This document shows positions 16,281-26,200 of a stretch of 64,000 nucleotides of DNA, piece by piece; the first letter of the stretch is position 1, and every line of letters starts with the position of its first letter. The stretch lies in NCBI RefSeq assembly GCF_963668085.1, contig NZ_OY764059.1, positions 868,001 through 932,000 of the forward strand, in the 5' to 3' direction. The position numbers were made by a program, and so were the translations under genes. The stretch comes from an uncultured Ilyobacter sp. Lineage in GTDB: Bacteria; Fusobacteriota; Fusobacteriia; Fusobacteriales; Fusobacteriaceae. The notes below the pieces were generated by a model. The model ran no database searches. It saw only the letters and a program-made list of their open reading frames with translations, and had not been told where the DNA came from.

Positions 16281-17261
16281 ATGATTAGATTTGGGATAAT
16301 AGGGACTAATGTTATAAGCGATTCGTTTATAGAGGCCGGGAAAAATCTGGAAAATTTTCAGGTGACGGCAGTTTATTCAAGAACCTCAGACAGGGCAGTG
16401 ACTTTTGCTAAAAAACACAATATTACTAATACCTATACAGACATAACTGAGATGGCTTCTAACAATGAAATAGATGCGGTCTATGTGGCCAGTCCAAATT
16501 CTCTTCACTGCAGTCAGGCGATAGAGATCATGAAAGCCGGAAAACATGTCCTGTGTGAGAAATCTATGGGATCATCTCTTGCAGAAGTAGAAGAGATGAT
16601 AAAAACAGCACAGGAAAATGGAGTTCTTCTGATGGAGGCCATGAAAACAACGTTTCTCCCGAATTTTAAGGTTATAGAGGAAAATCTCCCAAAGATAGGG
16701 AAGGTGAGGAAATTCTACGGAAATTACTGTCAGTATTCCTCAAGGTATGATAAGTTTAAAAATGGAGAAATTTTAAATGCTTTTAATCCAAAATTTGGTG
16801 GAGGCGCCCTTATGGATATAGGGGTATATCTTGTATATGCCGATTTGAAGTTATTTGGAAAACCGGAAGATGTGAAGTGCATATCGAATATTCTTTCATC
16901 TGGAATAGACGGTGAGGGAAGCCTTATTCTCAAGCACAAAACATCTACCTCTGTTCTTTCTTATTCAAAAGTGACAGATTCTGATGCTCCTAGTGAGATA
17001 CAGGGGGAGCTAGGAAACATAATTATTGAGGATATCTCAAGGGGAGGGTCTGTGAAAATTGTTCTACGGGACGGTACAACAGAAAATCTTACTTTGAATC
17101 AGGAAGAAAACATACTCACCTATGAAATAGATGAGTTTATATCCCTTGCTATGAAGGGGAAAAAAGAATCTAAAGTAAATTGCCATCGTCTTGCACTAAA
17201 GGTTGCAGGAGTTTTGGAAGAGGCGAGGAAACAGTCTGGAATAATTTTTGGTCACGAATAA
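16281..17261 (+). CDS. Gfo/Idh/MocA-family NAD(P)-dependent oxidoreductase
   Basis: 326 residues. The N-terminal Rossmann fold begins IRFGIIGTNVISDSFIEAG and is followed by AVYSRTSDRAVTFAKKH. The family signature VLCEKSMGSSLAEVEEM supplies the EKP-like catalytic motif as EKS. The second half is the alpha/beta substrate domain (GGGALMDIGVYLVYADLKLFG). Family members oxidise or reduce sugars, inositols and related compounds; trans-dihydrodiol dehydrogenase-like proteins have this sequence style. Substrate unknown. GAGGAG precedes the ATG, and the patatin gene follows 18 bases later, so they are co-transcribed. Confidence 0.9.
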   Translation: MIRFGIIGTNVISDSFIEAGKNLENFQVTAVYSRTSDRAVTFAKKHNITNTYTDITEMASNNEIDAVYVASPNSLHCSQAIEIMKAGKHVLCEKSMGSSLAEVEEMIKTAQENGVLLMEAMKTTFLPNFKVIEENLPKIGKVRKFYGNYCQYSSRYDKFKNGEILNAFNPKFGGGALMDIGVYLVYADLKLFGKPEDVKCISNILSSGIDGEGSLILKHKTSTSVLSYSKVTDSDAPSEIQGELGNIIIEDISRGGSVKIVLRDGTTENLTLNQEENILTYEIDEFISLAMKGKKESKVNCHRLALKVAGVLEEARKQSGIIFGHE

Positions 17262-17279
17262 AAAAAGGAGGGTTCTCAG

Positions 17280-18137
17280 GTGAAAGGCATAGGTTTGGTT
17301 CTTGAAGGGGGAGGTTTGAGAGGTATATACACTGCGGGAGTTTTAGATTTTTTCTTAGAGAAAAATCTGGAATTCAACTATGCTGTGGGAGTATCTGCAG
17401 GAGCAATATACCCAGCCTCATATGTATCCAAACAAAAGAAAAGAAACTTTTATACCCAGATGAAATATCTCAATGACAAGAGGTATATGGGGGTGAAATA
17501 TCTCTTGACCACAGGGAGCTATATAAATATAGACTTTACCTATAAAAAAATGGCCTATGAGCTGGTCCCCTTTGATTTTGAAGCTTTTATGAATTCAAAA
17601 ATTGATTTTAAGGTAGGGGCCTTTAACTGCAGGACCGGTAAAACAGATTATTTTTCTAGGGAAGATTTTTTGAGCAAAGAAAAAGTTTTGGAGATATTAA
17701 TCGCCTCGGGAAGTCTTCCCTATATCTCAAAAGAGGTGTTTATAGAGGATGAACCCTATCTTGACGGGGGGATAGCAAGCCCTATACCTATCAAGAAATC
17801 TATTGAGGACGGGAACTCTAAACATGTGGTTATTTTGACTCAGGATTCATCTTATAAGAAGTCTCCACTGAGGTATAGGGGGATGACCAAGCTTTTTTAC
17901 AAGAAATATCCCAAAGTTGCCTCGGCCCTCATAAACAGACATAAGGTTTATAATGACTCCATTAAAATACTTGAAGAACTTGAAAAATCAGGGAATGCAT
18001 ATCTCATCAGACCAGAGGAAAAAATAAATGTCGCAAGATTGGAAACAGATTTAGATAAAATCAAAAAAATTTATAAGCTGGGGATCAGAGATGCAGAAAG
18101 GCATTATGAAAATCTCTTGAGATGGATAAAAAAATAA
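17280..18137 (+). CDS. Patatin-like phospholipase
   Basis: 285 residues with the patatin catalytic set: the oxyanion loop LEGGGLRGIYTAG (residues 8-20), nucleophile elbow GVSAG (Ser39) and the dyad aspartate in YLDGGIASP (Asp162). Such enzymes hydrolyse acyl ester bonds of membrane lipids. There is no signal peptide, so it is probably cytoplasmic, similar to RssA/YjjU-type proteins. GTG start behind AAAAAGGAGGG. Co-transcribed with the upstream oxidoreductase and closed by the strong terminator at 18147. Confidence 0.92.
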   Translation: MKGIGLVLEGGGLRGIYTAGVLDFFLEKNLEFNYAVGVSAGAIYPASYVSKQKKRNFYTQMKYLNDKRYMGVKYLLTTGSYINIDFTYKKMAYELVPFDFEAFMNSKIDFKVGAFNCRTGKTDYFSREDFLSKEKVLEILIASGSLPYISKEVFIEDEPYLDGGIASPIPIKKSIEDGNSKHVVILTQDSSYKKSPLRYRGMTKLFYKKYPKVASALINRHKVYNDSIKILEELEKSGNAYLIRPEEKINVARLETDLDKIKKIYKLGIRDAERHYENLLRWIKK

Positions 18138-18146
18138 GCTTGAAAA

Positions 18147-18185
18147 AATAAGGAACCTAACAGTAATATTGTTAGGTTCCTTATT
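18147..18185. terminator. Bidirectional terminator between converging genes
   Basis: A perfect 16-bp stem (arms 18147-18162 and 18170-18185, core AGGAACCTAACA) with a 7-base loop, flanked by A/T on both sides. It serves the patatin gene on the plus strand and the long LacI-ABC-deaminase operon on the minus strand. Confidence 0.93.
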
Positions 18186-18230
18186 TATCTTAGAAATCAG
18201 TTGTGATGTAAACTGAGATACTGGATCTAG

Positions 18231-19550
18231 TTATAATTTATTAGCTGTTTCAAGTATCTTATTTTTTAATGCTTTTAGTTCCTCTATTATTTTTGAAGGA
18301 TTATTTTTTTCTTGAAATATTTTTTTATTTTTTACCAAGATTTCTCCATCGACTATAACAGTATCAATATTTCCCGGATTCGCAGAGTAGACTAAGACAG
18401 AATAAAAGTCGTAGATAGGCTGCATGTTTATGGAATCTGTTTCAAATAAAACTAAATCAGCCTTTTTACCAATTTCTATAGAGCCAATCTCATGATCTAA
18501 ATTTAATACTCTTGCGCCTCCAATTGTGGCCATTTCCAAAATTTCATTAGCAGGGAATATGCTTCGGTCTTCATTAAAGAGTTTATGTATTTTTCCCACT
18601 AAAGGCATCTGGGTTAGAACATCTAATGTGTTGCCACTCATGGGCCCATCTGTTCCTAGACCTATTTTCATATCCCTTTTATACATTTCTGAAATTGGGG
18701 CGACCCCTTTAGCACCTTTTGAATTTGCTCCCATATTATGGGAAATTCCCACACTTTTTTTATGCAATAGATCTATATCTTTTTCCGTCACCAGTATCGA
18801 ATGTGCAGAGATAAACCTTTCGTTTAGAACCCCTATACTGTCCAAATATTCCACCGGTGTCATGTTATATTTTTTTTCACATTCCTCAAGTTCATACCCC
18901 ATCTCTGCAACATGCATCATCATAGGGATGTCATATTTTTCTGATAATTCAGCTGCCTTTTGTAAAGATTTTTTATCGTTGGTATAAATAGCATGGGGAG
19001 CCACTGCTGGAGTTATGAGGTCATCATCGATCCATTTTTCTATAAACCACTTGCTGTACTCAAGTCCCCCATAGGGTTCCTTTGAATCAGGAGAAGGAAA
19101 GTCAACTATGGTTTCTCCTAGTACTCCTCTTATACCAAACTCTTTTGCAGCCCTGGCAACCTGGTCTTCATAGTAATACATATCTGTAAAAGTGGTTACT
19201 CCGCCCAAGAGCATCTCCATAATTCCGTATTTTGCTCCTAGATATACCAAATCCTTATCAACCAGTATTTTTTCCAAAGGAAACAAGTACCTCTTAAGAC
19301 GATCCTTGACGTCGTCCCCAAGACTTCTAAATACAACCATAGATGTGTGAGTATGTGTATTTATCATTCCCGGGATCAAAATTCCATTTTTTCCGTCAAT
19401 AATGTTCTCACAGGAATATTTTTTTAGAAGACTTTCATCACCCATATCAAATATAAGATTATCCTTGATTACTAAGACTCCATTTTCTATAATATCTTTA
19501 TTTTTATTCATAGTGAGGATATTGATATTTTTTATAATCATTGAGACCAT
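18231..19550 (-). CDS. MTA/SAH deaminase-like amidohydrolase
   Basis: 439 residues of the amidohydrolase superfamily: metal-binding HTHTSM near residue 63, MMHVAEMGYELEECEKKY, ISAHSILVTEKDIDLL, GISHNMGANSKGAKGVAP and GLGTDGPMSGNTLDVL. This set and length fit the MtaD/TRZ-ATZ group, which deaminates 5'-methylthioadenosine, S-adenosylhomocysteine or related purines. Where the family usually has HNP, this protein has HNM. Last gene of the seven-gene operon, 25 bases after adenine deaminase. ATG with AGGAG nine bases upstream. Exact substrate uncertain. Confidence 0.82.
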   Translation of the reverse strand: MVSMIIKNINILTMNKNKDIIENGVLVIKDNLIFDMGDESLLKKYSCENIIDGKNGILIPGMINTHTHTSMVVFRSLGDDVKDRLKRYLFPLEKILVDKDLVYLGAKYGIMEMLLGGVTTFTDMYYYEDQVARAAKEFGIRGVLGETIVDFPSPDSKEPYGGLEYSKWFIEKWIDDDLITPAVAPHAIYTNDKKSLQKAAELSEKYDIPMMMHVAEMGYELEECEKKYNMTPVEYLDSIGVLNERFISAHSILVTEKDIDLLHKKSVGISHNMGANSKGAKGVAPISEMYKRDMKIGLGTDGPMSGNTLDVLTQMPLVGKIHKLFNEDRSIFPANEILEMATIGGARVLNLDHEIGSIEIGKKADLVLFETDSINMQPIYDFYSVLVYSANPGNIDTVIVDGEILVKNKKIFQEKNNPSKIIEELKALKNKILETANKL

Positions 19551-19575
19551 ATATTTTTCTCCTGTTCATAATCTA

Positions 19576-21297
19576 TTATAAACCCTTGTAAAACAAAGGA
19601 ACTATTTCCTGTTTGACAACATCTATCAATCCTTTATCGGATATTTTTAGACTTGGACTGACTGGTAAAGAAAGGGTACTGAAAGACATTATCTTGTTGT
19701 GATGAACATAGCCTAATTTCTCCATGCTGTCACTTACAGTTTTTACTTTTTCTGCCAGCAGATCGATTCTTTCATCTGATATTATACCCCCTATAGGAAG
19801 CTCTACCCCGGCGATAATCTTGCCGTCTTTTACCACACAGTAGCCTCCACCGTTTTCTATAACCCAGTTAGAAGCTATAACCATGTCCTTTGAATTTCTT
19901 CCCATGACCATGAGATTATGGTGATCATGGGCGTAGCTAGTGGCAATGGCTCCTTCTTTTATTATGCTTCCTGTCACCAGCCCAAAAGCTTTATCCTTGC
20001 CATTCCCGTATCTGTTGAATACAGAGATAAGACAATAACCTGAATTTTCCCACTGCAACTTATTATTTTCTACAGGGAGGGTAGTTTCTTTCTCGATTGT
20101 AAAGGTGCTCTGAGGTATCACTTTGATAGCCCTGCACTCTACTAGGCCATCTTGTATAGGGGCCCTTACCTGAAAATCAGTCTCCTTCAAAATTCCCAAT
20201 TTTATGCTGTTATAAAATTTTTCCGGGAATTTATTTTCTGATTCTTTGTACTCTACCTTGCCGTCAAATATCAGCTTTCCATTTTTATACACCTTGTTTA
20301 TATGAAACTCCTCTATACTTTCTAGCAACACAAAATCAGCTATCTTTCCTGGTGCTATACTTCCCCTGTCATCTAAGAGCATTCTTCTTGCAGGGGTATA
20401 AGTGCTCACGTATATTGCCATATCCTTGGGAACTCCCATGGATATAGCTTTTTTTACAAGTTTATTTAGGTGGCCTTGTACTAGTTTATCGGCCATAGTA
20501 TCATCTGTAACAAGGCAGAAATGCTCATATAACTCATTTTCCACAAGATACTTTATATTTTCTTCTGTCATGGATTTTTCTTGAATCTCCATAAACATAC
20601 CATTTTTGATTTTTTCTTCCAGAGAAGCTGGAGTTTGCTGTGTATGATCAGCATCCACACCCTGATAGATAAACCTAGCCAGATCCAAACCGGATATTTT
20701 TGGACAATGTCCCTCTATTCTCATGTGAGGTTTCTTATTTTTTATTTTTTTTATTATCTTATTGATGGTGGATTCTTGGTCGCCTACCAAATCCTTGAAA
20801 TTCATGACCTCTCCCAGACAGCATACATTCTCCATATCTAGGAGACTTTCCACATCTTCAGCCTCTATACTGGCCCCTGTTGTTTCTAAATCCTTATTTG
20901 TAGAGGGAACCGAACTGGGAATGCCGTAGAAAAAATCTACGGCACTGTTTTTAGAACTATTGATCATCTCTTTTATACCATCTATGCCAAAGACATTTGC
21001 CATTTCGTGGGGATCGGCAACTAGCGTCGTAACCCCGTGGGGGGCGACACCCTGAGAAAACTGAAAGGGAGTTGTCATAGAGCTCTCTACATGCATATGA
21101 ATATCTATAAGTCCCGGAATCATATATTTAGAATGCCCGTCAATAACTTTTTTAGCTTTTAATTCTTCATCTTGAATTTCAGAAATATTACCGATATAAA
21201 GGAATTTACCATCCAATATACCAACGTCCCCGTGAATAAATTTTTTCAGATAAGAATTATATACCTGTACATTTTTTACGATTAAATCCAGCTCCAT
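19576..21297 (-). CDS. ade: Adenine deaminase
   Basis: 573 residues; converts adenine to hypoxanthine with release of ammonia. Ade-family features: GLIDIHMHVESSMTTPFQF metal site, VTTLVADPHEMANVFG, EGHCPKISG, TDDTMADKLVQGH, and a C-terminal domain with TSYAHDHHNLMVMG and GGIISDERIDLL. Length matches bacterial Ade. The ATG at 21297 follows AGGGAG; the in-frame TTG six codons upstream overlaps that site. It lies between the ABC binding protein and the amidohydrolase gene, tying the transporter to purine salvage. Confidence 0.95.
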   Translation of the reverse strand: MELDLIVKNVQVYNSYLKKFIHGDVGILDGKFLYIGNISEIQDEELKAKKVIDGHSKYMIPGLIDIHMHVESSMTTPFQFSQGVAPHGVTTLVADPHEMANVFGIDGIKEMINSSKNSAVDFFYGIPSSVPSTNKDLETTGASIEAEDVESLLDMENVCCLGEVMNFKDLVGDQESTINKIIKKIKNKKPHMRIEGHCPKISGLDLARFIYQGVDADHTQQTPASLEEKIKNGMFMEIQEKSMTEENIKYLVENELYEHFCLVTDDTMADKLVQGHLNKLVKKAISMGVPKDMAIYVSTYTPARRMLLDDRGSIAPGKIADFVLLESIEEFHINKVYKNGKLIFDGKVEYKESENKFPEKFYNSIKLGILKETDFQVRAPIQDGLVECRAIKVIPQSTFTIEKETTLPVENNKLQWENSGYCLISVFNRYGNGKDKAFGLVTGSIIKEGAIATSYAHDHHNLMVMGRNSKDMVIASNWVIENGGGYCVVKDGKIIAGVELPIGGIISDERIDLLAEKVKTVSDSMEKLGYVHHNKIMSFSTLSLPVSPSLKISDKGLIDVVKQEIVPLFYKGL

Positions 21298-21351
21298 AAC
21301 AATCTCCCTTTTCAATTTTTAAATATAAATCTATAGTTTAATCAAATAAAT

Positions 21352-22413
21352 TTATTGATTTAAAGTTCTGTTCCAGTTATCTATCCACTTAGTTTTAACA
21401 GAATTTACAAATACGTGATCAACGGTGTTAGATTTGTCAACTACGTCACCATAAGTTAAGTTAGCTGACTCCTCTTCTGTTAACTCTACTTGTGAATTCA
21501 CAGGAGATTCTCCTAGTGCCTTGGCAGTTCTGCTCTGAACTTCTTTGCTTAATGCATAATTTATGAACTTTGTTGCAAGTTCTTTATTCTTAGAAGATTT
21601 TACGATGTTTATAGTGTTAAAATTTATAAATGCTCCTTCTGCTGGATCTACAAATACCACATCTGGTGCTCCGCCTTTGACTCTTCCATAGGCAAAATCA
21701 GCAGTGATAGCTGCAGCTATCTCATTGTTGGCAAACATATTTGCCAGATCTGATGATCTCGAATATGTTTTAACCAGATTTGGTTTTAATTCTTCTAAAG
21801 CTTTAAAAGCTGCCTCACCGTTATCAGAGCTTATATCAACATTTTTATAATTTGAAGCGATGTACATTGTAGAAGGTCCAAAAGTTGTTGTAACATCAGG
21901 AATTGAGATTTTTCCTTCTAGGCTAGAGTTCCATAGGTCGTTCCATGATTTGATTTCAAAACCAGTTTTATTTGGATCATAGGCGATTGCTGCACGATTC
22001 AAAGTATAAGCAGGACCATAGCCAGATTCTATTATCTTTTTTGCTTTTTTATCTAGATTTTCAGCATTTGGAACTTTGCTGTAATCGATCTTTTCAAATA
22101 GTCCAGCCTCTATACCTTCCTGAGCAAAGGCTTCTGCCAAATAGATAATATCAATATTGCTGTTTGGGTTACTCTTTAGTTTTGTCAATCTTTCTGAGTT
22201 GTTACCTGTTTCTAAAATTATTTTTACATTGTTTTCTTTTTCAAAGGGTGTAAAAACGTTTTCCCATAGTAAATCTTCACTGTACCCCCATGTAGAAATT
22301 ACTAATTCAGTTGGAGCATCGCCTTTTGCCTCCTCTACTTCTTTTTTTCCACCGCATCCTGTAAGAACTGCCAGTGTCATCATTAAGGTTAAAATAATTG
22401 ATAACTTTTTCAT
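21352..22413 (-). CDS. PotD-like ABC transporter substrate-binding lipoprotein
   Basis: 353 residues with a lipoprotein signal ending in the lipobox LTGC (Cys20), then a type 2 periplasmic binding fold: LVISTWGYSEDLLWENVFTPFEKE, IDIIYLAEAFAQEG, YTLNRAAIAYDPNK. This is the family-1/PotD group for polyamines and other small cations. It is encoded behind the ATPase and two permeases and before adenine deaminase. That context suggests a nucleobase, nucleoside or related amine rather than a classical polyamine; this is inference. Confidence 0.88.
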   Translation of the reverse strand: MKKLSIILTLMMTLAVLTGCGGKKEVEEAKGDAPTELVISTWGYSEDLLWENVFTPFEKENNVKIILETGNNSERLTKLKSNPNSNIDIIYLAEAFAQEGIEAGLFEKIDYSKVPNAENLDKKAKKIIESGYGPAYTLNRAAIAYDPNKTGFEIKSWNDLWNSSLEGKISIPDVTTTFGPSTMYIASNYKNVDISSDNGEAAFKALEELKPNLVKTYSRSSDLANMFANNEIAAAITADFAYGRVKGGAPDVVFVDPAEGAFINFNTINIVKSSKNKELATKFINYALSKEVQSRTAKALGESPVNSQVELTEEESANLTYGDVVDKSNTVDHVFVNSVKTKWIDNWNRTLNQ

Positions 22414-22431
22414 GATATCCCTCCTATTTTT

Positions 22432-23484
22432 TTATACTAATATTAATTTATTTGATGGCAGGTATAACCTTACCCTGTTGCCCTTGCTAAATTTTTTATC
22501 ATTGCCAGCAGTGACCAGTATATTTCCCACCTCTGTATTTACAGAATACTGATACTCTTTCCCGAGATAAGTCCTGACCTCTATAGTCCCGTCTATTGTG
22601 TTGTTCTCCTTGGTAGTCTCACAATCATGAATTTGAATATCATCTGGCCTTATTGTACCTATTTTTTTATTACCTACAGATATGTTATCACAGTCATAGT
22701 CACTGGCGAACTTCATACCTGATTTTGAAACATAAAGATTATCTTGGGTTTTACTGAGATCTAGAAAGTTTTCAAAACCTACAAACCTAGCAACAAACTC
22801 ACTTGCGGGATTTGAATAAATTTTTTCAGGTGTGTCATACTGCTCTATTATACCTGCATTCATTACAGCCACCTTGTCTGAGATGGAAAAGCATTCTTCC
22901 TGATCGTGTGTTACAAAAACTGTTGTAATACCTAGCTTTTGTTGCAATCTTCTTATTTCTACTCTCATTTTTAATCTTAATTTTGCGTCTAGATTACTTA
23001 GGGGTTCATCTAATAACAACAACTTTGGCTTGATAACCAAGGCTCTAGCAAGTGCCACTCTCTGTCTCTGACCACCGGAAAGCTCTTTGGGATATCGGGA
23101 TCCGAAACCGTCTAAGTCAACAAGCTTTAGTATTTTTTCCACATCTTCTTTTATATCTTTTTTATTTGTCTTTTTCATCTTGAGTCCAAATGCCACATTA
23201 TCAAAAACAGTGAGATGTGGGAATAATGCATAACTTTGGAAAACCAAGCCAAAATTTCTTTTATGCACAGGAATATGTGTGTAATCATCTTCATCGAATA
23301 CAAACTGACCGCTTTTTGCCTCAATAAAACCTGCGATTACCCTAAGTGTGGTAGTCTTACCGCATCCGCTGGGCCCCAGTAGAGAAACCAGTTGTCCTTT
23401 TTCTATATCGATATTTAAGTTTTTTAATATATTTGTACTGCCGTCATAAGAAACGACAACATCCTTTAAATTTATCAGTGGCAT
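22432..23484 (-). CDS. PotA-like ABC transporter ATP-binding protein
   Basis: 350 residues. It has Walker A GPSGCGKTTTLRVIAG, Q-loop VFQSYALFPHLTV, signature LSGGQRQRVALARAL, Walker B LLLLDEPLSNLD and switch VTHDQEECFSISD, then a C-terminal TOBE/OB region (from about residue 280). The length and layout are those of PotA/MalK-type importer ATPases. It energises the two permeases encoded upstream. Co-transcribed, 16 bases after the second permease gene. Confidence 0.95.
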   Translation of the reverse strand: MPLINLKDVVVSYDGSTNILKNLNIDIEKGQLVSLLGPSGCGKTTTLRVIAGFIEAKSGQFVFDEDDYTHIPVHKRNFGLVFQSYALFPHLTVFDNVAFGLKMKKTNKKDIKEDVEKILKLVDLDGFGSRYPKELSGGQRQRVALARALVIKPKLLLLDEPLSNLDAKLRLKMRVEIRRLQQKLGITTVFVTHDQEECFSISDKVAVMNAGIIEQYDTPEKIYSNPASEFVARFVGFENFLDLSKTQDNLYVSKSGMKFASDYDCDNISVGNKKIGTIRPDDIQIHDCETTKENNTIDGTIEVRTYLGKEYQYSVNTEVGNILVTAGNDKKFSKGNRVRLYLPSNKLILV

Positions 23485-23500
23485 ACTAACCTCCAGCTTT

Positions 23501-24283
23501 TTATTTTGAAAAATAACTAAGTCCTAATGTTTTTTCCACAATAAACATGATTCCTATTGTCATAACCATAAGTGTTACTGACAAGGCGGAAATTGTGGGA
23601 TCATAATAATATTCCACATAACTCATCATTCTGATAGGAAGAGTACTTACTCCAGGTCCTGTGAGAAAAATTGATATTGGGACATTATTAAATGAATTTA
23701 TGAAGGCCAGCATAAAGGCAGCTATGACTCCTGATGTTATATTTGGGAAAACAACCAGGAAGAATGTTTTTAATCTGCTTGCCCCTAAACTCACTGCCGC
23801 TTCCTCTATAGAATAGTCAAACCCCTCTAAACTTGAAGCCACCACCCTAATTATATAAGGCAGGATAACGATGGTATGACCTATGAGCAGGCTGGTATAG
23901 ATAGGGAGTCTCAATTTTATTATGACAAAATTGAAGATTGAGAAACCGAAAACTATTCCAGGAACTATAATTGACGAGAAAAACAGATTCTTAATGGCAG
24001 TTTTTCCTTTGAAATCATTTCTACTCATGGCATAGGCAGCTGGAATTCCCAAAATCAATGCAATTATTGTAGCAATTACAGCAATCTGAATACTTATCTT
24101 AAAGGTATTCATAAACATATCTGATGTAAAGATGTTGCTGAACCATTTGATGCTAAAACCCCTTGGTGGAAAGGCAATAACTTCATCTGGACCGAATGCA
24201 GTCATTATAATAATAACAATAGGAGCAAATAGGAAAAAGTATACACAGAAAGTAAAAATTGTCAGCCACTTGTTTTTTTTCAT
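23501..24283 (-). CDS. PotC-like ABC transporter permease
   Basis: 260 residues with about six membrane helices and the EAA-loop motif EEAAVSLGASRLKTFFLVVFPNI that contacts the ATPase. The ATG at 24283 is chosen for its AAAGGGG site; a frame opening six codons earlier overlaps the stop of the preceding permease. Paired with the permease just upstream as a heterodimer. Confidence 0.93.
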   Translation of the reverse strand: MKKNKWLTIFTFCVYFFLFAPIVIIIMTAFGPDEVIAFPPRGFSIKWFSNIFTSDMFMNTFKISIQIAVIATIIALILGIPAAYAMSRNDFKGKTAIKNLFFSSIIVPGIVFGFSIFNFVIIKLRLPIYTSLLIGHTIVILPYIIRVVASSLEGFDYSIEEAAVSLGASRLKTFFLVVFPNITSGVIAAFMLAFINSFNNVPISIFLTGPGVSTLPIRMMSYVEYYYDPTISALSVTLMVMTIGIMFIVEKTLGLSYFSK

Positions 24284-24284
24284 A

Positions 24285-25112
24285 CTAAACGCCCCTTTCA
24301 TTTAATTTTCCAGCTAATTTATTTATAATTCCGATAACTGTCAAAGTGGTAATTATCATCACAGTAGCCACCACAGAGGCTCCAGTCCAGTCTCCCAATG
24401 TCATTGCCCGCTGATAAACCAGAGTAGCCAGAACCATATTTTTATTTCCCCCTAAAAGCTGAGGAGTCGTATAGGCTGTAAAAGCTCCTGTAAAAACAAG
24501 GACACTTCCTACTATAAGCCCCGGTATACTCAGTGGGAATATAACTTTAAAAAAAGCAGTAATTTTATTTGCTCCAAGGCTTTCTGCAGCTTCTAGGAGA
24601 TCATCTTCGATATTCTCCATGACTCCTACCAAAGAGACTACCATAAGGGGTAAAAAAAGATAGACAGAACCTATTATGATTGCAAATTCTGTATAAAGGA
24701 GTTTTATTGGTTTATCCACTAAATGTAAGGCCATAAATATATTGTTAAAAACCCCATTTTTACCCAAAATAGTCATCCAGGCAAAAGAACGTACCACTGA
24801 ATTGGTAAGGAGAGGAAAGACTGTACAGGCGATGAATATACCTCGAAGGCTTTTTTTACTTCGGGATATAAAGTAAGCGACTGGAGTTCCCAATATCATG
24901 GAAATAACTGCCGTAATAAGTGCTATTTTGAGAGTCCTGTTATATATTTTAAGATAATATTCGTCTTTGAAAAAAGCTATATATCTTTCTAAGGTAAGTC
25001 CGGATTCTCCTATGACAGTTGAGCTTGTAGTATAAATTAAGGGAACAAGTAAAAACAAAGTTATCAGAATTAAGCCGGGAATTAAGAGGGCATAGAGCCA
25101 CTTCTTTTTCAT
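24285..25112 (-). CDS. PotB-like ABC transporter permease
   Basis: 275 residues, about six membrane helices, EAA motif LLEAAESLGANKITAFFKVIFPLSIPG (at about residues 175-200). First of the two permease genes, one base ahead of the next coding region, so the two are translationally coupled. ATG preceded by AGGAGG. Partner of the PotC-like permease, PotA-like ATPase and PotD-like lipoprotein. Confidence 0.93.
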   Translation of the reverse strand: MKKKWLYALLIPGLILITLFLLVPLIYTTSSTVIGESGLTLERYIAFFKDEYYLKIYNRTLKIALITAVISMILGTPVAYFISRSKKSLRGIFIACTVFPLLTNSVVRSFAWMTILGKNGVFNNIFMALHLVDKPIKLLYTEFAIIIGSVYLFLPLMVVSLVGVMENIEDDLLEAAESLGANKITAFFKVIFPLSIPGLIVGSVLVFTGAFTAYTTPQLLGGNKNMVLATLVYQRAMTLGDWTGASVVATVMIITTLTVIGIINKLAGKLNERGV

Positions 25113-25152
25113 AAAAACCTCCTTTTTCGGTTTGAAAATTTATTATAATATT

Positions 25153-26160
25153 TTAGATCTTTTTTTTATCTGCAAAATCTGCAGACTCACGCTCAATGAG
25201 TTTTGCAAAAAGACAGCTACTCACATAATCTCTTTCTTTACCTGAGATACTTTGTATAACTGCTTCAATGGCAAGTTTACTCATTTTAATCAGAGGATAA
25301 GCTATTGTAGTTAGTTTTGGAGTTATAGATGAGGCTAACTCTATATCATCAAAACCTACAATTGAAATATCTTCAGGTATCTTATAACCTTTAAAATTCA
25401 GATAATTGATGGCTCCTATTGCCATTAAGTCATTTCCAGCTACAATTCCTGTAATATCTTTCGATGAATTCATCAGTTTTTTTATGGATTTATAGCCAGA
25501 CTCCAAACTAAAGTCACCGTGCTCTACAATGGTTGTATCGTATGTGAGCTGGTTTTTTTCCAGTGCCATTTTGTAACCTCTATGACGGTTGATGGAAATC
25601 TCCATATTTTCTGTGCCACCGATAAAAGCTATTTTTTTATGACCCAACTTAATCAGATATTCTGTGGCCAAATATGCTGCGTTTTCATTATTTACCGATA
25701 TTGAATCCACTTGGATATTTTTCAGCTCCCGATCTAAAACCACAATGGGAATTTTAATTTCCTTTGCTTTATTTATGACATCCTCCAGACGATAGGATGA
25801 GGTGTAAATAATTCCATCGATACCTGTGCTAATGAGATTTAGCAGGAAAGACCCTCCGTCATTTTTTAGTCCGCTCAAATTTATAAGCAGAATATTATAG
25901 TCTAAGGTATTGGCGATCTTGCTTATTTCTTTTGTTAATTTGGCGAAAAATGGGTTTTCTATATCAGGAACCACCAAGGCTATTGTTCGTGTTTTCCTGT
26001 TTTCCCCATTTCTTTGCAGGGGTTTATAGTCAAGTTCTTTGATTGCCCTTAGAACTCTAGCCTTCATTTCATCACTGACATACCCAGACTGGTTTATTAC
26101 CCTAGATACTGTGGCAGTTGAAGTTTTTGCCAGCTTAGCTACTTCTTTTATGTTGTGCAT
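25153..26160 (-). CDS. LacI-family transcriptional regulator
   Basis: 335 residues. The N-terminal helix-turn-helix and hinge read HNIKEVAKLAKTSTATVSRVIN followed by SGYVSDEMKARVLRAIKELDYKP, typical of LacI/GalR. A periplasmic-binding-like effector domain follows (RTIALVVPDIENPFFAKLTKEI; VGFDDIELASSITPKLTTI). The ATG at 26160 has AAAGGTG upstream; GTG three codons earlier overlaps it. It is the first gene of the operon it probably controls, and palindromes lie in the leader just upstream (26201-26303). Effector unknown; a purine-related ligand is a guess from the operon. Confidence 0.93.
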   Translation of the reverse strand: MHNIKEVAKLAKTSTATVSRVINQSGYVSDEMKARVLRAIKELDYKPLQRNGENRKTRTIALVVPDIENPFFAKLTKEISKIANTLDYNILLINLSGLKNDGGSFLLNLISTGIDGIIYTSSYRLEDVINKAKEIKIPIVVLDRELKNIQVDSISVNNENAAYLATEYLIKLGHKKIAFIGGTENMEISINRHRGYKMALEKNQLTYDTTIVEHGDFSLESGYKSIKKLMNSSKDITGIVAGNDLMAIGAINYLNFKGYKIPEDISIVGFDDIELASSITPKLTTIAYPLIKMSKLAIEAVIQSISGKERDYVSSCLFAKLIERESADFADKKKI

Positions 26161-26200
26161 AATTAACACCTTTCTTTGATCCTGTAATAACTCTCATACT

